Shown here: positions 9,148-18,261 of the stretch, piece by piece
Layout: every line of letters begins with the position of its first letter
Position numbering within the stretch: position 1 is the first letter of the stretch
Source: Phocaeicola sp.
GTDB lineage: Bacteria; Bacteroidota; Bacteroidia; Bacteroidales; Bacteroidaceae
Assembly: GCA_020026175.1 (NCBI GenBank)
Contig: JAHHQV010000002.1
Coordinates: 1-64,000 of the forward strand
Reading direction: 5' to 3'
DNA: 64,000 nt
Position numbers and translations under genes: made by a program
Notes under the pieces: generated by a model
Database searches by the model: none
What the model saw: only the letters and a program-made list of their open reading frames with translations
Told to the model about the DNA's origin: nothing

Positions 9148-9722
9148 ATTTAGATTCTATTATAGCTCCATATGGTAAAACCGTAGTCAGATTGCTCAAA
9201 GGTCCGGTTGAGTCCTCTGATAACAACTCTTGGGAGGATATACTCAATTATCAGACAGAGATAAACAAATATCTATCTCATATAGGAATAGAACTTATAG
9301 TGAAACGTGATGAGGGATTTGCTTATATAAAGCAGATTGTTGATGATGAAGACAAGACAATAGGGCTGATACCACGTCAGCAGCTTGGGTTTGAGTTGTC
9401 TGTAATATTGATTATACTTCGCCAGATGTTAGAGGATTTTGACAGTAATATAGACGAATTGTATGCAACAGAGAGATATGTAAGTCCTGAAGAATTGAAA
9501 GAGAGGATTGAAATATTCTTGCCAGAACGTTTTAACAGGGTGAAGTTGCTTAATGAAATAGATTCTTATATCAACCGTATAGTAAGTCTGGGATATTTGA
9601 AGGTTATAAAAAGAGATAATGTGAATACGTATCAGATTCACAGGATTATAAAAGAGAAAGTGACATTGGACAAATTGCAGGAATTTAAAAACAAGCTGGA
9701 AGAGTATGTTGAATCTGTTTAA
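9144..9722 (+). CDS. MksE/JetB-like protein (DUF4194)
   Basis: A 192-residue protein in the position and size class of DUF4194, the small winged-helix (KITE-like) subunit of MksBEF/Wadjet. It shows IDEDKTIGLIPRQQLGFELS-like sequence and VILIILRQMLEDFD (about 100-113), then a C-terminal winged-helix portion with ERFNRVKLLNEIDSYINRIV and LGYLKVI. In known complexes two copies bind the kleisin and help hold DNA. It overlaps mksF by 4 bases and mksB by 17 bases, so the three genes are tightly coupled. Assignment rests on gene order and overall pattern more than on unmistakable motifs. Confidence 0.8.
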   Translation: MNLDSIIAPYGKTVVRLLKGPVESSDNNSWEDILNYQTEINKYLSHIGIELIVKRDEGFAYIKQIVDDEDKTIGLIPRQQLGFELSVILIILRQMLEDFDSNIDELYATERYVSPEELKERIEIFLPERFNRVKLLNEIDSYINRIVSLGYLKVIKRDNVNTYQIHRIIKEKVTLDKLQEFKNKLEEYVESV

Positions 9723-12700
9723 TACTAGTGCCGAAACATCTGGGTTTCGCTTGCAGTATATGGAAATATATAATTGGGGTACATTTCATGAAAGGATTTT
9801 CAGAATGGAACCTCAAGGTAATAATGCATTGCTTACAGGAGCCAATGCTTCGGGAAAGAGTACTATAATAGATGCTCTTCTGACACTTATGGTTCCTGCC
9901 AAGAAAGACAGGTTCTATAACCAGTCTTCGGGTGTGGAGAAGAAGGGAAACCGCACAGAAGAAACTTATGTACTGGGAAATTATGGTAATATCCAGCGTG
10001 AAGGTGAAAGAGGTGCGTCTGTACAGTCTTTGCGTAATCATTCGGCTTATTCTGTATTGCTTGCTAATTTTACTAATACAGACCAGAGGACGGTTACGAT
10101 TTTTCAGGTGAGATGGTTTTCTGGAGGTGAACTTAAAAGAACATTCGGTATAGCACATTGTATGCTTGACATAAAGACTGATTTTCAATCGTTTGACGCC
10201 AAAGGTATGTGGCGCAAACGTCTGGATGCCACTCATAAGGGGAATAGAAACATGATAGAGTTTTTTGACGGACCGGTAGGGTATGCAGATAGAATAACAC
10301 AGCTTTTTGGTATGCGTTCTGTAAAGGCTTTATCTTTGTTCAATCAGATTGTAGGAGTAAAGGTGCTTGACGATTTGGATGAATTTATACGTACCAATAT
10401 GCTGGAGGAGTACAATCCTGAATCGCAGTATATAATGCTGAAAGACAGTTTCAAGACTCTTACAGATGCAAAGATGAATATAGACAAGGCAGCCGAGCAG
10501 ATAAAGATGCTTGTTCCTATTTCTGAAATGGCAGATAAGATGAAAGAATGTTATGCCAAGATGAAACAGCTTAGTCAAGATCGTGAAAGCATCGACTATT
10601 GGTTTGCACGGAAGACGATAGAACTTGGGAAAGCCCGTATCGAAGAAGCCGAAAGACAAGTGCTTGGACTTAAAAAGGAAGAGGAAAGACTTCGTAAGGA
10701 AGAGGAAAAAATGAGGGAAGAAGAACGTTCTTTGGCTCTTTCTATAGAAAATGATGAAGTAGGGAGAAAAATAAAGGATATATCAAAAGATATACAAAGA
10801 TTGGAAGAATTGCGTGATGAGCGTTCTAAAAAGATGGATGAATATAACAGTATAGCTTCGCAGTTGTCTGTGCTTGCTGATCCAGAAAAGGAAACTTTTT
10901 ATCTTCAGAGGGAAAACATCTTGAAAAAAAATGAAGAACTGAATGATGAAAAAGAACAGAAGATACGTTCTTCGGTTGCTTTGGAAAATGAGAAACAGGA
11001 GGTGGCCCAAAAGATAAAAGACTATCTTTCAACGATAGAATCTCTGAAGAAAAACAAGAATAATATTTCTGGTAGAGAGTCTGATATACGTGAAATGATT
11101 TTGGAACATGTAGGAGCTACAAAGAATGAGATACCATTCATAGGAGAACTTATAAGGGTTAGCCCTGAAGAGAGCGAATGGGAGGGTGCGATAGAAAAAA
11201 TCTTGCATAACTTTGCGCTTCATCTTATAGTTCCTGATGAATATTATTATGAGGTAAATAAATTTATAAATTCTACTGACCTTAAAGGTAGGATAACTTA
11301 TTATAGATATAGAACTTATAGTTCGCTTGCCGGGATGGAAGTGTTTGAAGATAATGATAATAAACTTCTTGGTAAGATTGAGATACGCCCAGATTCTGAA
11401 TATGAAGAATGGATAAGAGATTCTATATTCGACAGGTATAATTATGCTTGTGTGGAAAATATAGATGAATTTGATGCATATAAGGAAAAGGCAGTAACAC
11501 GTGAAGGGCTTATAAAATTCTCGAATGAGAGACATGAAAAAGATGATAGGCCCAATGTGGTAAGTAAGACAAATTATATATTGGGATGGGATAATCAAGA
11601 AAAAGTTTCTTTACTGCAGAATGAAATCAGACTATTGCAACAAAGGGATAGAGATATTATGGCTCAGATGAATGAGATTAACTCTGCAAAACTGAAAATA
11701 CAGCATTCGTATGATTTGGGTAAGAAACTTGTTGATACTTTTGCTGAATATGATTCTATCGACTGGAAAGAATATGCGTCTCAAATCCAAGAGAAGCTTA
11801 TGGATAAAGCCGAATTGGAACGTAATAGCAATACAATACATGCGTTGCAGAAACAGCTTGATTTGATAAAGGAGAGACTCTTGAAAATCTCAAAGGAAGA
11901 AATATCTAATAAATTAAAGGAGATTTTTTCTGTAGAACAGAAGATAGAAGAAACAAGGAGGGATATAGACGAATGTCAGTCGAAAATATCTTCATTGCGT
12001 TCTATATTGCTGTCCGATTTTGAGCAGTCGTATGAAGAATTGAAAGATTGTTCGTATGAAAAACTAAAAACGGAACGTTCGTCTTTCATTGCAAGAAATG
12101 ATAGCGAGAGAGCGAAAATATCGAAAAAAAAAGGAGATTTTGAAAACAAGGCTAAAGATTTGATACGCGACTTCAAATATCCGTCTGACTATATTACTGA
12201 CAAATTCAAGGATTGGCGTTCTGATGTAGATTCGCTTCCTGATTCTGAACATATTGACTTGATTGAAGAGTATCAGAATCTGTTGTCAAGGTTGCAGAAG
12301 GAAAACCTTCCAAAGTATGAGAAGCAGTTTGATAATTATCTTCAGAAAACTTTGACAGACAAAGTGGGGGACTTCAGAATGTTCTTCATGAACTGGAAAA
12401 GTGCGATAGATGAAAATATAAAGATGCTGAACGACTCACTTAGGGAAATAGACTATAGGAGTGTGCCTAAGACATTCATCCAACTTGTTACTCAAAGTAG
12501 GCTGAATGAAGAAATAAAGGAGTTCCGCAAGCTTATGGATGATGCAATGCCTAATATAGCTCAAATGAATTCTGTTTTAGATGGTAGGAAGATTCATTTT
12601 CAGAATCATATAAAACCATTTATGGATTGCCTTGAAAACGAAGAGTGGAGAAAGAGGGTGATGGATGTACGTTCATGGTTCTCTTACAAGGCGGAGGAAT

Positions 12701-13098
12701 TCAATAAAAACACAGGTAAAAAGGAAACTACCTATGAGAATATGGGGCATCTTTCAGGTGGAGAGAAGGCTCAGCTTACTTATACCATTTTAGGTTCTGC
12801 CATAGCATATCAGTTTGGTTTGACAAAGATTGGGAAGCAAGAAAATTCTTTTAGATTTATCGCTATTGATGAGGCTTTCAAGGCGCAGGATGAGGATAAG
12901 GCACGTTATTTGATTAATCTATGTAAACAGTTGCATTTGCAGTTGTTGGTTGTGACTCCTAATGATAATATACATATTGTAGAAAATGATATTTCGTATG
13001 TGTATTTTGTAGAACGCAAGGAAGAAAAGACATCATGGCTTTATAGTATGCCTATAGAGCAGTATAAGGCTGAGAAAAATCCTGGAAGCTTATTCTGA
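9706..13098 (+). CDS. MksB/JetC-like SMC ATPase
   Basis: An 1130-residue SMC/MukB-type ATPase. Walker A is GANASGKST (residues 45-53), preceded by the typical MEIYNWGTFHER strand. Long coiled coils occupy about 290-470 and 640-960, rich in E, K and R, with a hinge-like globular part near 470-600. The C-terminal head has the ABC signature LSGGE at 1016-1020, Walker B FRFIAIDEAF with Asp1055-Glu1056, and a D-loop-like stretch. Such proteins dimerise and extrude DNA loops using ATP. All ATPase motifs are intact, so it should be active. In Wadjet the fourth subunit JetD then cuts small circular DNA; here that gene is absent. The start overlaps the mksE end by 17 bases. Confidence 0.92.
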   Translation: MLNLFNTSAETSGFRLQYMEIYNWGTFHERIFRMEPQGNNALLTGANASGKSTIIDALLTLMVPAKKDRFYNQSSGVEKKGNRTEETYVLGNYGNIQREGERGASVQSLRNHSAYSVLLANFTNTDQRTVTIFQVRWFSGGELKRTFGIAHCMLDIKTDFQSFDAKGMWRKRLDATHKGNRNMIEFFDGPVGYADRITQLFGMRSVKALSLFNQIVGVKVLDDLDEFIRTNMLEEYNPESQYIMLKDSFKTLTDAKMNIDKAAEQIKMLVPISEMADKMKECYAKMKQLSQDRESIDYWFARKTIELGKARIEEAERQVLGLKKEEERLRKEEEKMREEERSLALSIENDEVGRKIKDISKDIQRLEELRDERSKKMDEYNSIASQLSVLADPEKETFYLQRENILKKNEELNDEKEQKIRSSVALENEKQEVAQKIKDYLSTIESLKKNKNNISGRESDIREMILEHVGATKNEIPFIGELIRVSPEESEWEGAIEKILHNFALHLIVPDEYYYEVNKFINSTDLKGRITYYRYRTYSSLAGMEVFEDNDNKLLGKIEIRPDSEYEEWIRDSIFDRYNYACVENIDEFDAYKEKAVTREGLIKFSNERHEKDDRPNVVSKTNYILGWDNQEKVSLLQNEIRLLQQRDRDIMAQMNEINSAKLKIQHSYDLGKKLVDTFAEYDSIDWKEYASQIQEKLMDKAELERNSNTIHALQKQLDLIKERLLKISKEEISNKLKEIFSVEQKIEETRRDIDECQSKISSLRSILLSDFEQSYEELKDCSYEKLKTERSSFIARNDSERAKISKKKGDFENKAKDLIRDFKYPSDYITDKFKDWRSDVDSLPDSEHIDLIEEYQNLLSRLQKENLPKYEKQFDNYLQKTLTDKVGDFRMFFMNWKSAIDENIKMLNDSLREIDYRSVPKTFIQLVTQSRLNEEIKEFRKLMDDAMPNIAQMNSVLDGRKIHFQNHIKPFMDCLENEEWRKRVMDVRSWFSYKAEEFNKNTGKKETTYENMGHLSGGEKAQLTYTILGSAIAYQFGLTKIGKQENSFRFIAIDEAFKAQDEDKARYLINLCKQLHLQLLVVTPNDNIHIVENDISYVYFVERKEEKTSWLYSMPIEQYKAEKNPGSLF

Positions 13099-13157
13099 TG
13101 CGATTAAGTGCAAAGGTTATTCCCGAAGATATAGAAGATTATGATTTTTCTGAATAG
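13098..13157 (+). CDS. 19-codon mini-ORF coupled to mksB
   Basis: An ATG overlaps the mksB stop (TGATG, 13096-13100) and opens a 19-residue frame, MRLSAKVIPEDIEDYDFSE. This is exactly where jetD/mksG would begin in a four-gene Wadjet operon. I see no similarity to the JetD N-terminus, and the following 95 bases contain no continuation in any frame. It may be a relic of a deleted gene, a short coupled peptide, or chance. Confidence 0.3.
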   Translation: MRLSAKVIPEDIEDYDFSE

Positions 13158-13252
13158 TGTTTGTGTCTTAATTTTAATGTTCTGACTTACCCTTTAATCA
13201 GGTGATTAAGAATGAACTGGATGTAAAATTAACTGTCTAAAATATAAATAAT

Positions 13253-13534
13253 ATGCTTATGGAAATAACACATGATGAATTGAGAAAACGATTTGAAGTA
13301 GAAATTGATGGCTTTACAGCTTATGTAGCTTATGAAACTACGGAAGCTGGAGAATTTGATATTCTTCATACCATTGTTCCTAAGGAAATTGGTGGTCGTG
13401 GCATCGCTTCTGCACTTGTAAAAACTGCATACGATTATGCTATAGAAAAAAAACTCAAGCCTATAGCTGCATGTTCGTATGCAGTAAAATGGTTAGAAAA
13501 ACACCCTGAATATAATGAGACTATGGGTATGTAA
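13253..13534 (+). CDS. Small GNAT acetyltransferase (YjdJ-like)
   Basis: A 93-residue minimal GNAT-fold protein of the COG2388/YjdJ group. The acetyl-CoA loop appears as VPKEIGGRGIASALVKTAYD (about 43-62), the usual PxxxRGxGIA pattern. The end CSYAVKWLEKHPEY matches the C-terminal Cys-containing block of this group. Family members lack part of the normal GNAT fold and their substrates are mostly unknown. An alternative ATG at 13259 would remove two residues. It is followed after 73 bases by the convergent mutS-like gene and seems to be transcribed on its own. Confidence 0.85.
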   Translation: MLMEITHDELRKRFEVEIDGFTAYVAYETTEAGEFDILHTIVPKEIGGRGIASALVKTAYDYAIEKKLKPIAACSYAVKWLEKHPEYNETMGM

Positions 13535-13607
13535 CAAAAGTATAGTGCTATATTATTGTTCTGAGGGAATGTAATGCCTTTGCTTGAAAACTTAGTAGCG
13601 GTTGTAG

Positions 13608-15404
13608 TTAGTTGTCTACTATACCCATTTTTTTCATCAGAAAACATGCATTCATATTTTGAGCTATACCTTCACGTATCTTGTAGGTGAAGGATAGCTC
13701 ATTGTTTTTTATGTCAGCTTCAAAACAATAGTTTTTAATTTCTTCAGGAAAATATTTTATAAGTTCGCCCAAAAGTAAATCATGTGTAGCTATAATGCCA
13801 TTTGCCTTTAATGTCATGAATTGTCTGATGAGGCTGAACGAACCTTTTTGTTTGTCGATTGAGTTTGTTCCTTTAAGAATTTCATCAAGTATAATAAATA
13901 ATTCTTCTCCATTGTTGAGCTTATCAATTATTCTTTTCAGTCGTTTTAATTCTGCAAAGAAATAAGACTCGTTTTCACTCAAAGAATCAGATGTGCGTAA
14001 ACTTGTTATTAGTTGTGCAGGATACATGTTCATGCTTTTGCAACATACAGGTGCACCAATACATCCCAATAGGTAGTTTATTCCTATGGTACGTAGGTAT
14101 GTGCTTTTGCCGGCCATATTAGCTCCTGTTATTATGAGGAAGAAAGGTCTTGATGGAATATTTGCATCGTTTTTAACACATTGTTCTTGTGGCATAAGTG
14201 GATGCCCCATATCTTTTGCTTCTAGGCAGAAAGGTGTATCTGAAATTTCGGGGAACACATAATCTTGATGGTTATAAGAGAATGTTGCCAATGAACACAA
14301 GGCATCAATGTTTCCTACAGACTCAATCCATTCAACCAAATATTTTCCATATGTATCTTTCCATTTTTCAATACGTGTCATTTGTCGGAGTTGGAAGAAC
14401 ATTGAACCTTCCAGAATTATGTATAAAATCTGATTGTTTCTTAAATCCAGTCTATCAAGTTCTTTAGTTAGTGCTTTGAGAGCATTTGATGGCGATTGGC
14501 CGTTTATCTGAAGATTATCTATAATTGTTTTTATTTCATGTGATACCCAGATTTCATTTTGCATTAAAGATATCAGTCTTGCATATGTATCAAGTGTTTT
14601 GAGCTTCTTATTATATTCCTCTTGTATTATTGTTGCTCTCTTGATTATGCTGAAACTCATAATTGTAAACACTGAAAAAGAAAGCCCCAACCAGTTCATT
14701 GAGATAATATCGGTTAGTCCCAATATCAGTAGGATGAGATTTGTAGTCGGAACAATCAATAAAACAGATTTGATAATATTTGATTTTGTATGTTTGCTTT
14801 CTGTATTTACCCATTCTTTTATCTCCTCTGTATCCTTGTCATTACTCTTGGTTATGAGACCTGTGATGGCAAAATTCAGCCTGAATTCATTTCTATTAGC
14901 TAAATCTTTTATAGCTTTCTGTCTTGTCTCTATGTTTTTTTTGTCATTTAGATGCTTCATCATCCATTGTGCAAGTGTTTTCTTGCCAATATATGTACAT
15001 GTACGGTTTATGGCTTGAAATAAAGATTTTTTACCGAATATGTCAAGATCAAATGAATACATATGCTCAGGATTGACAAACTCTTTACCTTCGTCGAATG
15101 AAGAGTAATTGTTGTTCAGTCCTTCAAGTTCTTTTTCAAGTATTTCAGACTTTGTTTCCAGATATTTTCTTTTATGAAAGAATCTGTTGTGTAGCTTTAT
15201 CATCAAGAGGAATGGTATTATAACAAGCATGACAGATAATGTCATTGTCATTGTGTCTTTATTCCATAACATGTAAACGGTTATAATACATCCTAAAAAT
15301 AAAAGAATTCTTATAATACTTATGTATAATATTTTTTTGTTTGTAATTTCAAGTTCTGTCTTTGTTTGTTGTAGAGTTTGATTATAAAATTCTAGTGGAT
15401 TCAT
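13608..15404 (-). CDS. Membrane-anchored MutS-family ATPase
   Basis: A 598-residue MutS-family protein. The C-terminal ATPase is complete: Walker A GANMAGKST at 427-435, the SESYFFAELKRL-type block near 478-490, Walker B LFIILDE with Asp507-Glu508, and ATHD-like IIATHD. The N-terminal mismatch-recognition domains of MutS1 are missing, as is a C-terminal Smr nuclease domain of MutS2. Instead there are hydrophobic segments at about 26-46, 52-70, 211-231 and 238-256, so it is probably anchored in the inner membrane. Proteins of this layout are common in Bacteroidota, with unknown function. A role in classical mismatch repair is doubtful. Confidence 0.85.
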   Translation of the reverse strand: MNPLEFYNQTLQQTKTELEITNKKILYISIIRILLFLGCIITVYMLWNKDTMTMTLSVMLVIIPFLLMIKLHNRFFHKRKYLETKSEILEKELEGLNNNYSSFDEGKEFVNPEHMYSFDLDIFGKKSLFQAINRTCTYIGKKTLAQWMMKHLNDKKNIETRQKAIKDLANRNEFRLNFAITGLITKSNDKDTEEIKEWVNTESKHTKSNIIKSVLLIVPTTNLILLILGLTDIISMNWLGLSFSVFTIMSFSIIKRATIIQEEYNKKLKTLDTYARLISLMQNEIWVSHEIKTIIDNLQINGQSPSNALKALTKELDRLDLRNNQILYIILEGSMFFQLRQMTRIEKWKDTYGKYLVEWIESVGNIDALCSLATFSYNHQDYVFPEISDTPFCLEAKDMGHPLMPQEQCVKNDANIPSRPFFLIITGANMAGKSTYLRTIGINYLLGCIGAPVCCKSMNMYPAQLITSLRTSDSLSENESYFFAELKRLKRIIDKLNNGEELFIILDEILKGTNSIDKQKGSFSLIRQFMTLKANGIIATHDLLLGELIKYFPEEIKNYCFEADIKNNELSFTYKIREGIAQNMNACFLMKKMGIVDN

Positions 15405-15558
15405 ACGTGTTTTGTTGATAATAGCCTTATGTAAATGTAAAGTTAATTATAATAGGCTATATGATAAAAGAACTTAAATATAGATTGTTATACAAGAATA
15501 TGTTTTCTTTTTGAATAATTATTTGTGTGATGAAGATGATTCAATTGTAATTTCTTTG

Positions 15559-16227
15559 TTATTTAGACTCTTCCTTTTCAATAGGAGTAGAGTTATCCTT
15601 ATAAGAAGAGAAACCTTTAACTATTACTCTTTTTTTCTTTTCCTCTTCACTCTCGTCCGAAAGTTGAGACCCTAGTTTGTTTATACTATCCTTTATAGTG
15701 TCTCTTGTTTCAAAAAAGCTTTCTAATAACATTCTTAGATGTTCTTCAGGTGCCATTCCTTTTTCTGTAAGGAATGTGTGGCAATGAGAGTGTATACCTA
15801 TTTCTTGGTCACCTTCATTCTCAGACATGCATACAGTAGTGACAAAAGAACTTATGTTTACAACATTTATCACTTCTTTCAGATAAGGTAAAACCGGATT
15901 GTCGGCATTTATTGTTCCCCACCAAGGATACCAAATCATTATGAATGGAGTATTTTCTTGAATTGAGATATAGAAGTCATCACCTTGATACATGAATTCT
16001 AGATTCCCATTTTCGTTTTTTTTCGGATTGCATCCAAGTTTTTTAAGTGATTGGATGACCAGATTTTCAGTATTAATCTCTTTTTTCTGTTTTTCTTGAT
16101 AATATGATTCCTTTAGACTTGAAAGTATTTTTTTCTCTGCTTTTTTCGACATGAAAATAATGGCAGCAGGCCATAAAGCCAATGCTAAAACTGCTATAAG
16201 CATTGTAATATCAGAAATGTTGTTCAT
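15559..16227 (-). CDS. Small membrane-anchored protein of unknown function
   Basis: A 222-residue protein with one N-terminal membrane helix (about 8-27, ITMLIAVLALALWPAAIIFM) followed by a basic/coiled stretch. A soluble domain covers about 55-170, and a charged tail is rich in E, K and S. The soluble domain has alternating strands and two helices, vaguely like the YbjN/type III chaperone-like fold; this is a guess from pattern only. It precedes the mutS-like gene on the same strand with a 154-base gap. No catalytic motif is visible. Confidence 0.65.
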   Translation of the reverse strand: MNNISDITMLIAVLALALWPAAIIFMSKKAEKKILSSLKESYYQEKQKKEINTENLVIQSLKKLGCNPKKNENGNLEFMYQGDDFYISIQENTPFIMIWYPWWGTINADNPVLPYLKEVINVVNISSFVTTVCMSENEGDQEIGIHSHCHTFLTEKGMAPEEHLRMLLESFFETRDTIKDSINKLGSQLSDESEEEKKKRVIVKGFSSYKDNSTPIEKEESK

Positions 16228-16438
16228 AATAGGTAATTTTATAGTTGTTTTTATATTGCAATAAAGATACTGAAAAACGATGATAAATAATTGTATTTTA
16301 CATTTTTTTGTTGGTTATGAATTCGTTTTTTATCAATAAAATGTGTTTTATTGATATTATATTTATAAAGAGTCATTATTGTAGAATGAATATTTATTGT
16401 TTTAAATGTTTTAAATGATGAATCGGTCTTTCATTTTT

Positions 16439-16470
16439 TTTGCTAGATTATAGGATATGATGTATATTTG
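16439..16470 (+). promoter_or_regulatory. Promoter of the PqqD-like gene
   Basis: TTTG at 16439-16442 and TATATTTG at 16463-16470 with 20 bases between them. The box ends 23 bases before the ATG. Its TTG creates the false longer start at 16470. Confidence 0.8.
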
Positions 16471-16493
16471 TGTATAGATTAAAATATAATACG

Positions 16494-16766
16494 ATGAGAT
16501 TGTGCAAAAACATAGAAATAGAGAAAGGTCCTGATGGTTTTGTGCTTGGAGGTGATATTTTGGAACCATCTGAAGAGTATGATGTATTAGCTCCACTTAG
16601 TGATGAAGCTGTATTTTTGATAAATAATCTTCATAATAAGGAATTTGATGAAGATACATTGGCTCAAATGCTATGTGAAGAGTTTGGTATGGATTATGCT
16701 ATGGCTATAGATGAAGCCTTATTGTTGATGAATTACTGGCAGGATATTGGTATTATAGAGTGGTAG
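16494..16766 (+). CDS. Solitary PqqD-like (RRE-type) protein
   Basis: A 90-residue protein resembling PqqD, the peptide-recognition chaperone of radical-SAM RiPP enzymes. An N-terminal beta part (MRLCKNIEIEKGPDGFVLGG) is followed by the characteristic helical block LSDEAVFLINNLHN (NETA-type position), the EDTLAQMLCEEFGMD helix and the final LMNYWQDIGIIEW strand. Length is normal. No radical SAM peptide maturase or precursor peptide lies next to it; the nearest radical SAM gene (32348) is a YgiQ protein of another type. A perfect promoter directly upstream shows that it is an independent unit. Similarity is by pattern, so a distant winged-helix protein is also possible. Confidence 0.7.
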   Translation: MRLCKNIEIEKGPDGFVLGGDILEPSEEYDVLAPLSDEAVFLINNLHNKEFDEDTLAQMLCEEFGMDYAMAIDEALLLMNYWQDIGIIEW

Positions 16767-16958
16767 TTTTCTGTTAGGATTCAGATTCCTTTCAGTATGT
16801 TAATTATATTTGTCTATTGGATAAGTGAATATTGCGCTTTAATAATGGCTATTAACATTAGATATAAATTCCTTATATGCATTTGAATTTATTTTTATAC
16901 TCCAAATTATACATCCTTATTGAAACTCGATAATTTGTTTCTTATGATTAAATATAAA

Positions 16959-17005
16959 CAATAAAGGTTCATGACAGTTTATAAAAACTTCATGAACCTT
17001 TATTG
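16959..17005. terminator. Bidirectional terminator
   Basis: CAATAAAGGTTCATGA (16959-16974) and its exact complement at 16990-17005 flank a 15-base loop, with T runs on both sides. It separates the PqqD-like gene (plus) from the convergent DUF4468 gene (minus). The remaining part of the gap, 16767-16958, shows nothing. Confidence 0.85.
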
Positions 17006-17025
17006 TTTTGGCAAGCAATTTGGTA

Positions 17026-18093
17026 TTATCTCATTTGTATACTTGTTACTTCACCTATATACATCGTAAATTCCTTATTGATATCCAATTTAGGATTTAT
17101 GGATTTGATTTCTTCAGATGATAACTTTTGCGACATAGTCTTTTTGCAGTCAATTACTATATATGGTTTTGTTTGGTTTGGCATGTAAACAGAAACTTTA
17201 TAAGTATTGCTATGTTCCATTATCATACTAATTGCCATTCTGCTCTTGTCCACTAAAGTATATGCTACATCTTTATTGAATAATTTACCAAATCCACCCC
17301 AAGATTCTACATTAACATCAATTTCTTCTTCTCCTGAAGTTATAGTGATACGTCCTTTAGATGCTATTTCATTAATATTGTCAGGTATTTGGTTTATATT
17401 GACAGACCTCAGTTGTCCTGTTGAAGACAATGTGTTTTCTTTAACTTCAGCATTAACCTTATTTCCATGTTTGGTTTGATTTGTGTTATTGTCAGAAGTA
17501 TTGTCAATAGCTTTATTACCTAGAAAGTCTTTTGCCGATTTGAATAAATCATCTTTAAGATCAATAGTTTCCCTTCTGAATTTTCCACAAATAGGAGCAA
17601 GCTTTGTTTTTTTCTTGTTCAGAGCCATATCATCTGTAATCCATTCCTCTGCTGTATATCTTTCTCCACCATCCCTGTTTTCGTCATATAAATATTTTAT
17701 ACGACTCATATTCAATTCACATTTACCATCTTCCACTTCTATAAGGAAATAGTAATATATTCTTGTACGGTCTAGTGAAAGTGCTGATGAACTGAATACT
17801 ATATATTCTTCTCCAGAACCTACAATCTCACCTTTCTCTTCATTAGTGTAAACTACTCTGCTATTGATTGTATTTTCGCTTGAAAATCTGTTTTTTGCCC
17901 ATTTAAGCATAGAGTTATAAAGTTCGGATTTACTCATGTCAGGAGCTTTTATTTCTTCAGAAAAAGTAACTTTACCATCTGTTAGTGTTATAGCACCTTC
18001 AAGATATTTAGGATTCGAGTTGTCCTTCTTGTCATTTTTGGCTATGCTAAAAAGAGGAAGCATAGCTAGAAAAAGTATTGCAAGTTTTTTCAT
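17026..18093 (-). CDS. Secreted DUF4468-domain protein
   Basis: A 355-residue exported protein. MKKLAILFLAMLPLFSIA is a clear signal peptide. The first domain (about 30-165) fits DUF4468, a TBP-like fold widespread in Bacteroidota: EAITLTDGKVTFSEEI-type strand, SKSELYNSMLKWAKNRF helix, then YYYFLIEVEDGKCELNMSRI. A spacer rich in N, T and K (about 190-225) leads to a second beta-rich domain with VNVESWGGFGKLFNKDVAYT and a repeat-like C-terminal part. Function is unknown. The ATG at 18093 is preferred because the longer reading to 18126 begins in the -7 box. It forms a single-gene unit between terminators. Confidence 0.8.
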   Translation of the reverse strand: MKKLAILFLAMLPLFSIAKNDKKDNSNPKYLEGAITLTDGKVTFSEEIKAPDMSKSELYNSMLKWAKNRFSSENTINSRVVYTNEEKGEIVGSGEEYIVFSSSALSLDRTRIYYYFLIEVEDGKCELNMSRIKYLYDENRDGGERYTAEEWITDDMALNKKKTKLAPICGKFRRETIDLKDDLFKSAKDFLGNKAIDNTSDNNTNQTKHGNKVNAEVKENTLSSTGQLRSVNINQIPDNINEIASKGRITITSGEEEIDVNVESWGGFGKLFNKDVAYTLVDKSRMAISMIMEHSNTYKVSVYMPNQTKPYIVIDCKKTMSQKLSSEEIKSINPKLDINKEFTMYIGEVTSIQMR

Positions 18094-18123
18094 TGTTGGT
18101 TTTAGTTTTTTAGATTCGTTTGG

Positions 18124-18131
18124 CAAACATA
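18124..18131 (-). promoter_or_regulatory. -7 box of the DUF4468 gene
   Basis: On the minus strand this reads TATGTTTG, an exact -7 match, 30 bases before the chosen ATG. A CAA (minus TTG) at 18155-18157 is a possible -33 at a rather long spacing of 23 bases. Confidence 0.55.
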
Positions 18132-18205
18132 CAAAATAAAGCTGACAGAATATACAATTAGATACAATTCTATTAGTTTATTAATGTTAAATTAGATATA
18201 AAAAC

Positions 18206-18238
18206 AAAGAGAAACTCCAGTAATTGAAGTTTCTCTTT
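18206..18238 (-). terminator. Terminator after rpiB
   Basis: AAAGAGAAACT (18206-18216) and AGTTTCTCTTT (18228-18238) form an 11-bp stem. On the minus strand a T-rich run follows, so it ends the tkt-rpiB transcript. Confidence 0.85.
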
Positions 18239-18261
18239 ATATTGTTTATTGAAGTGAATAT

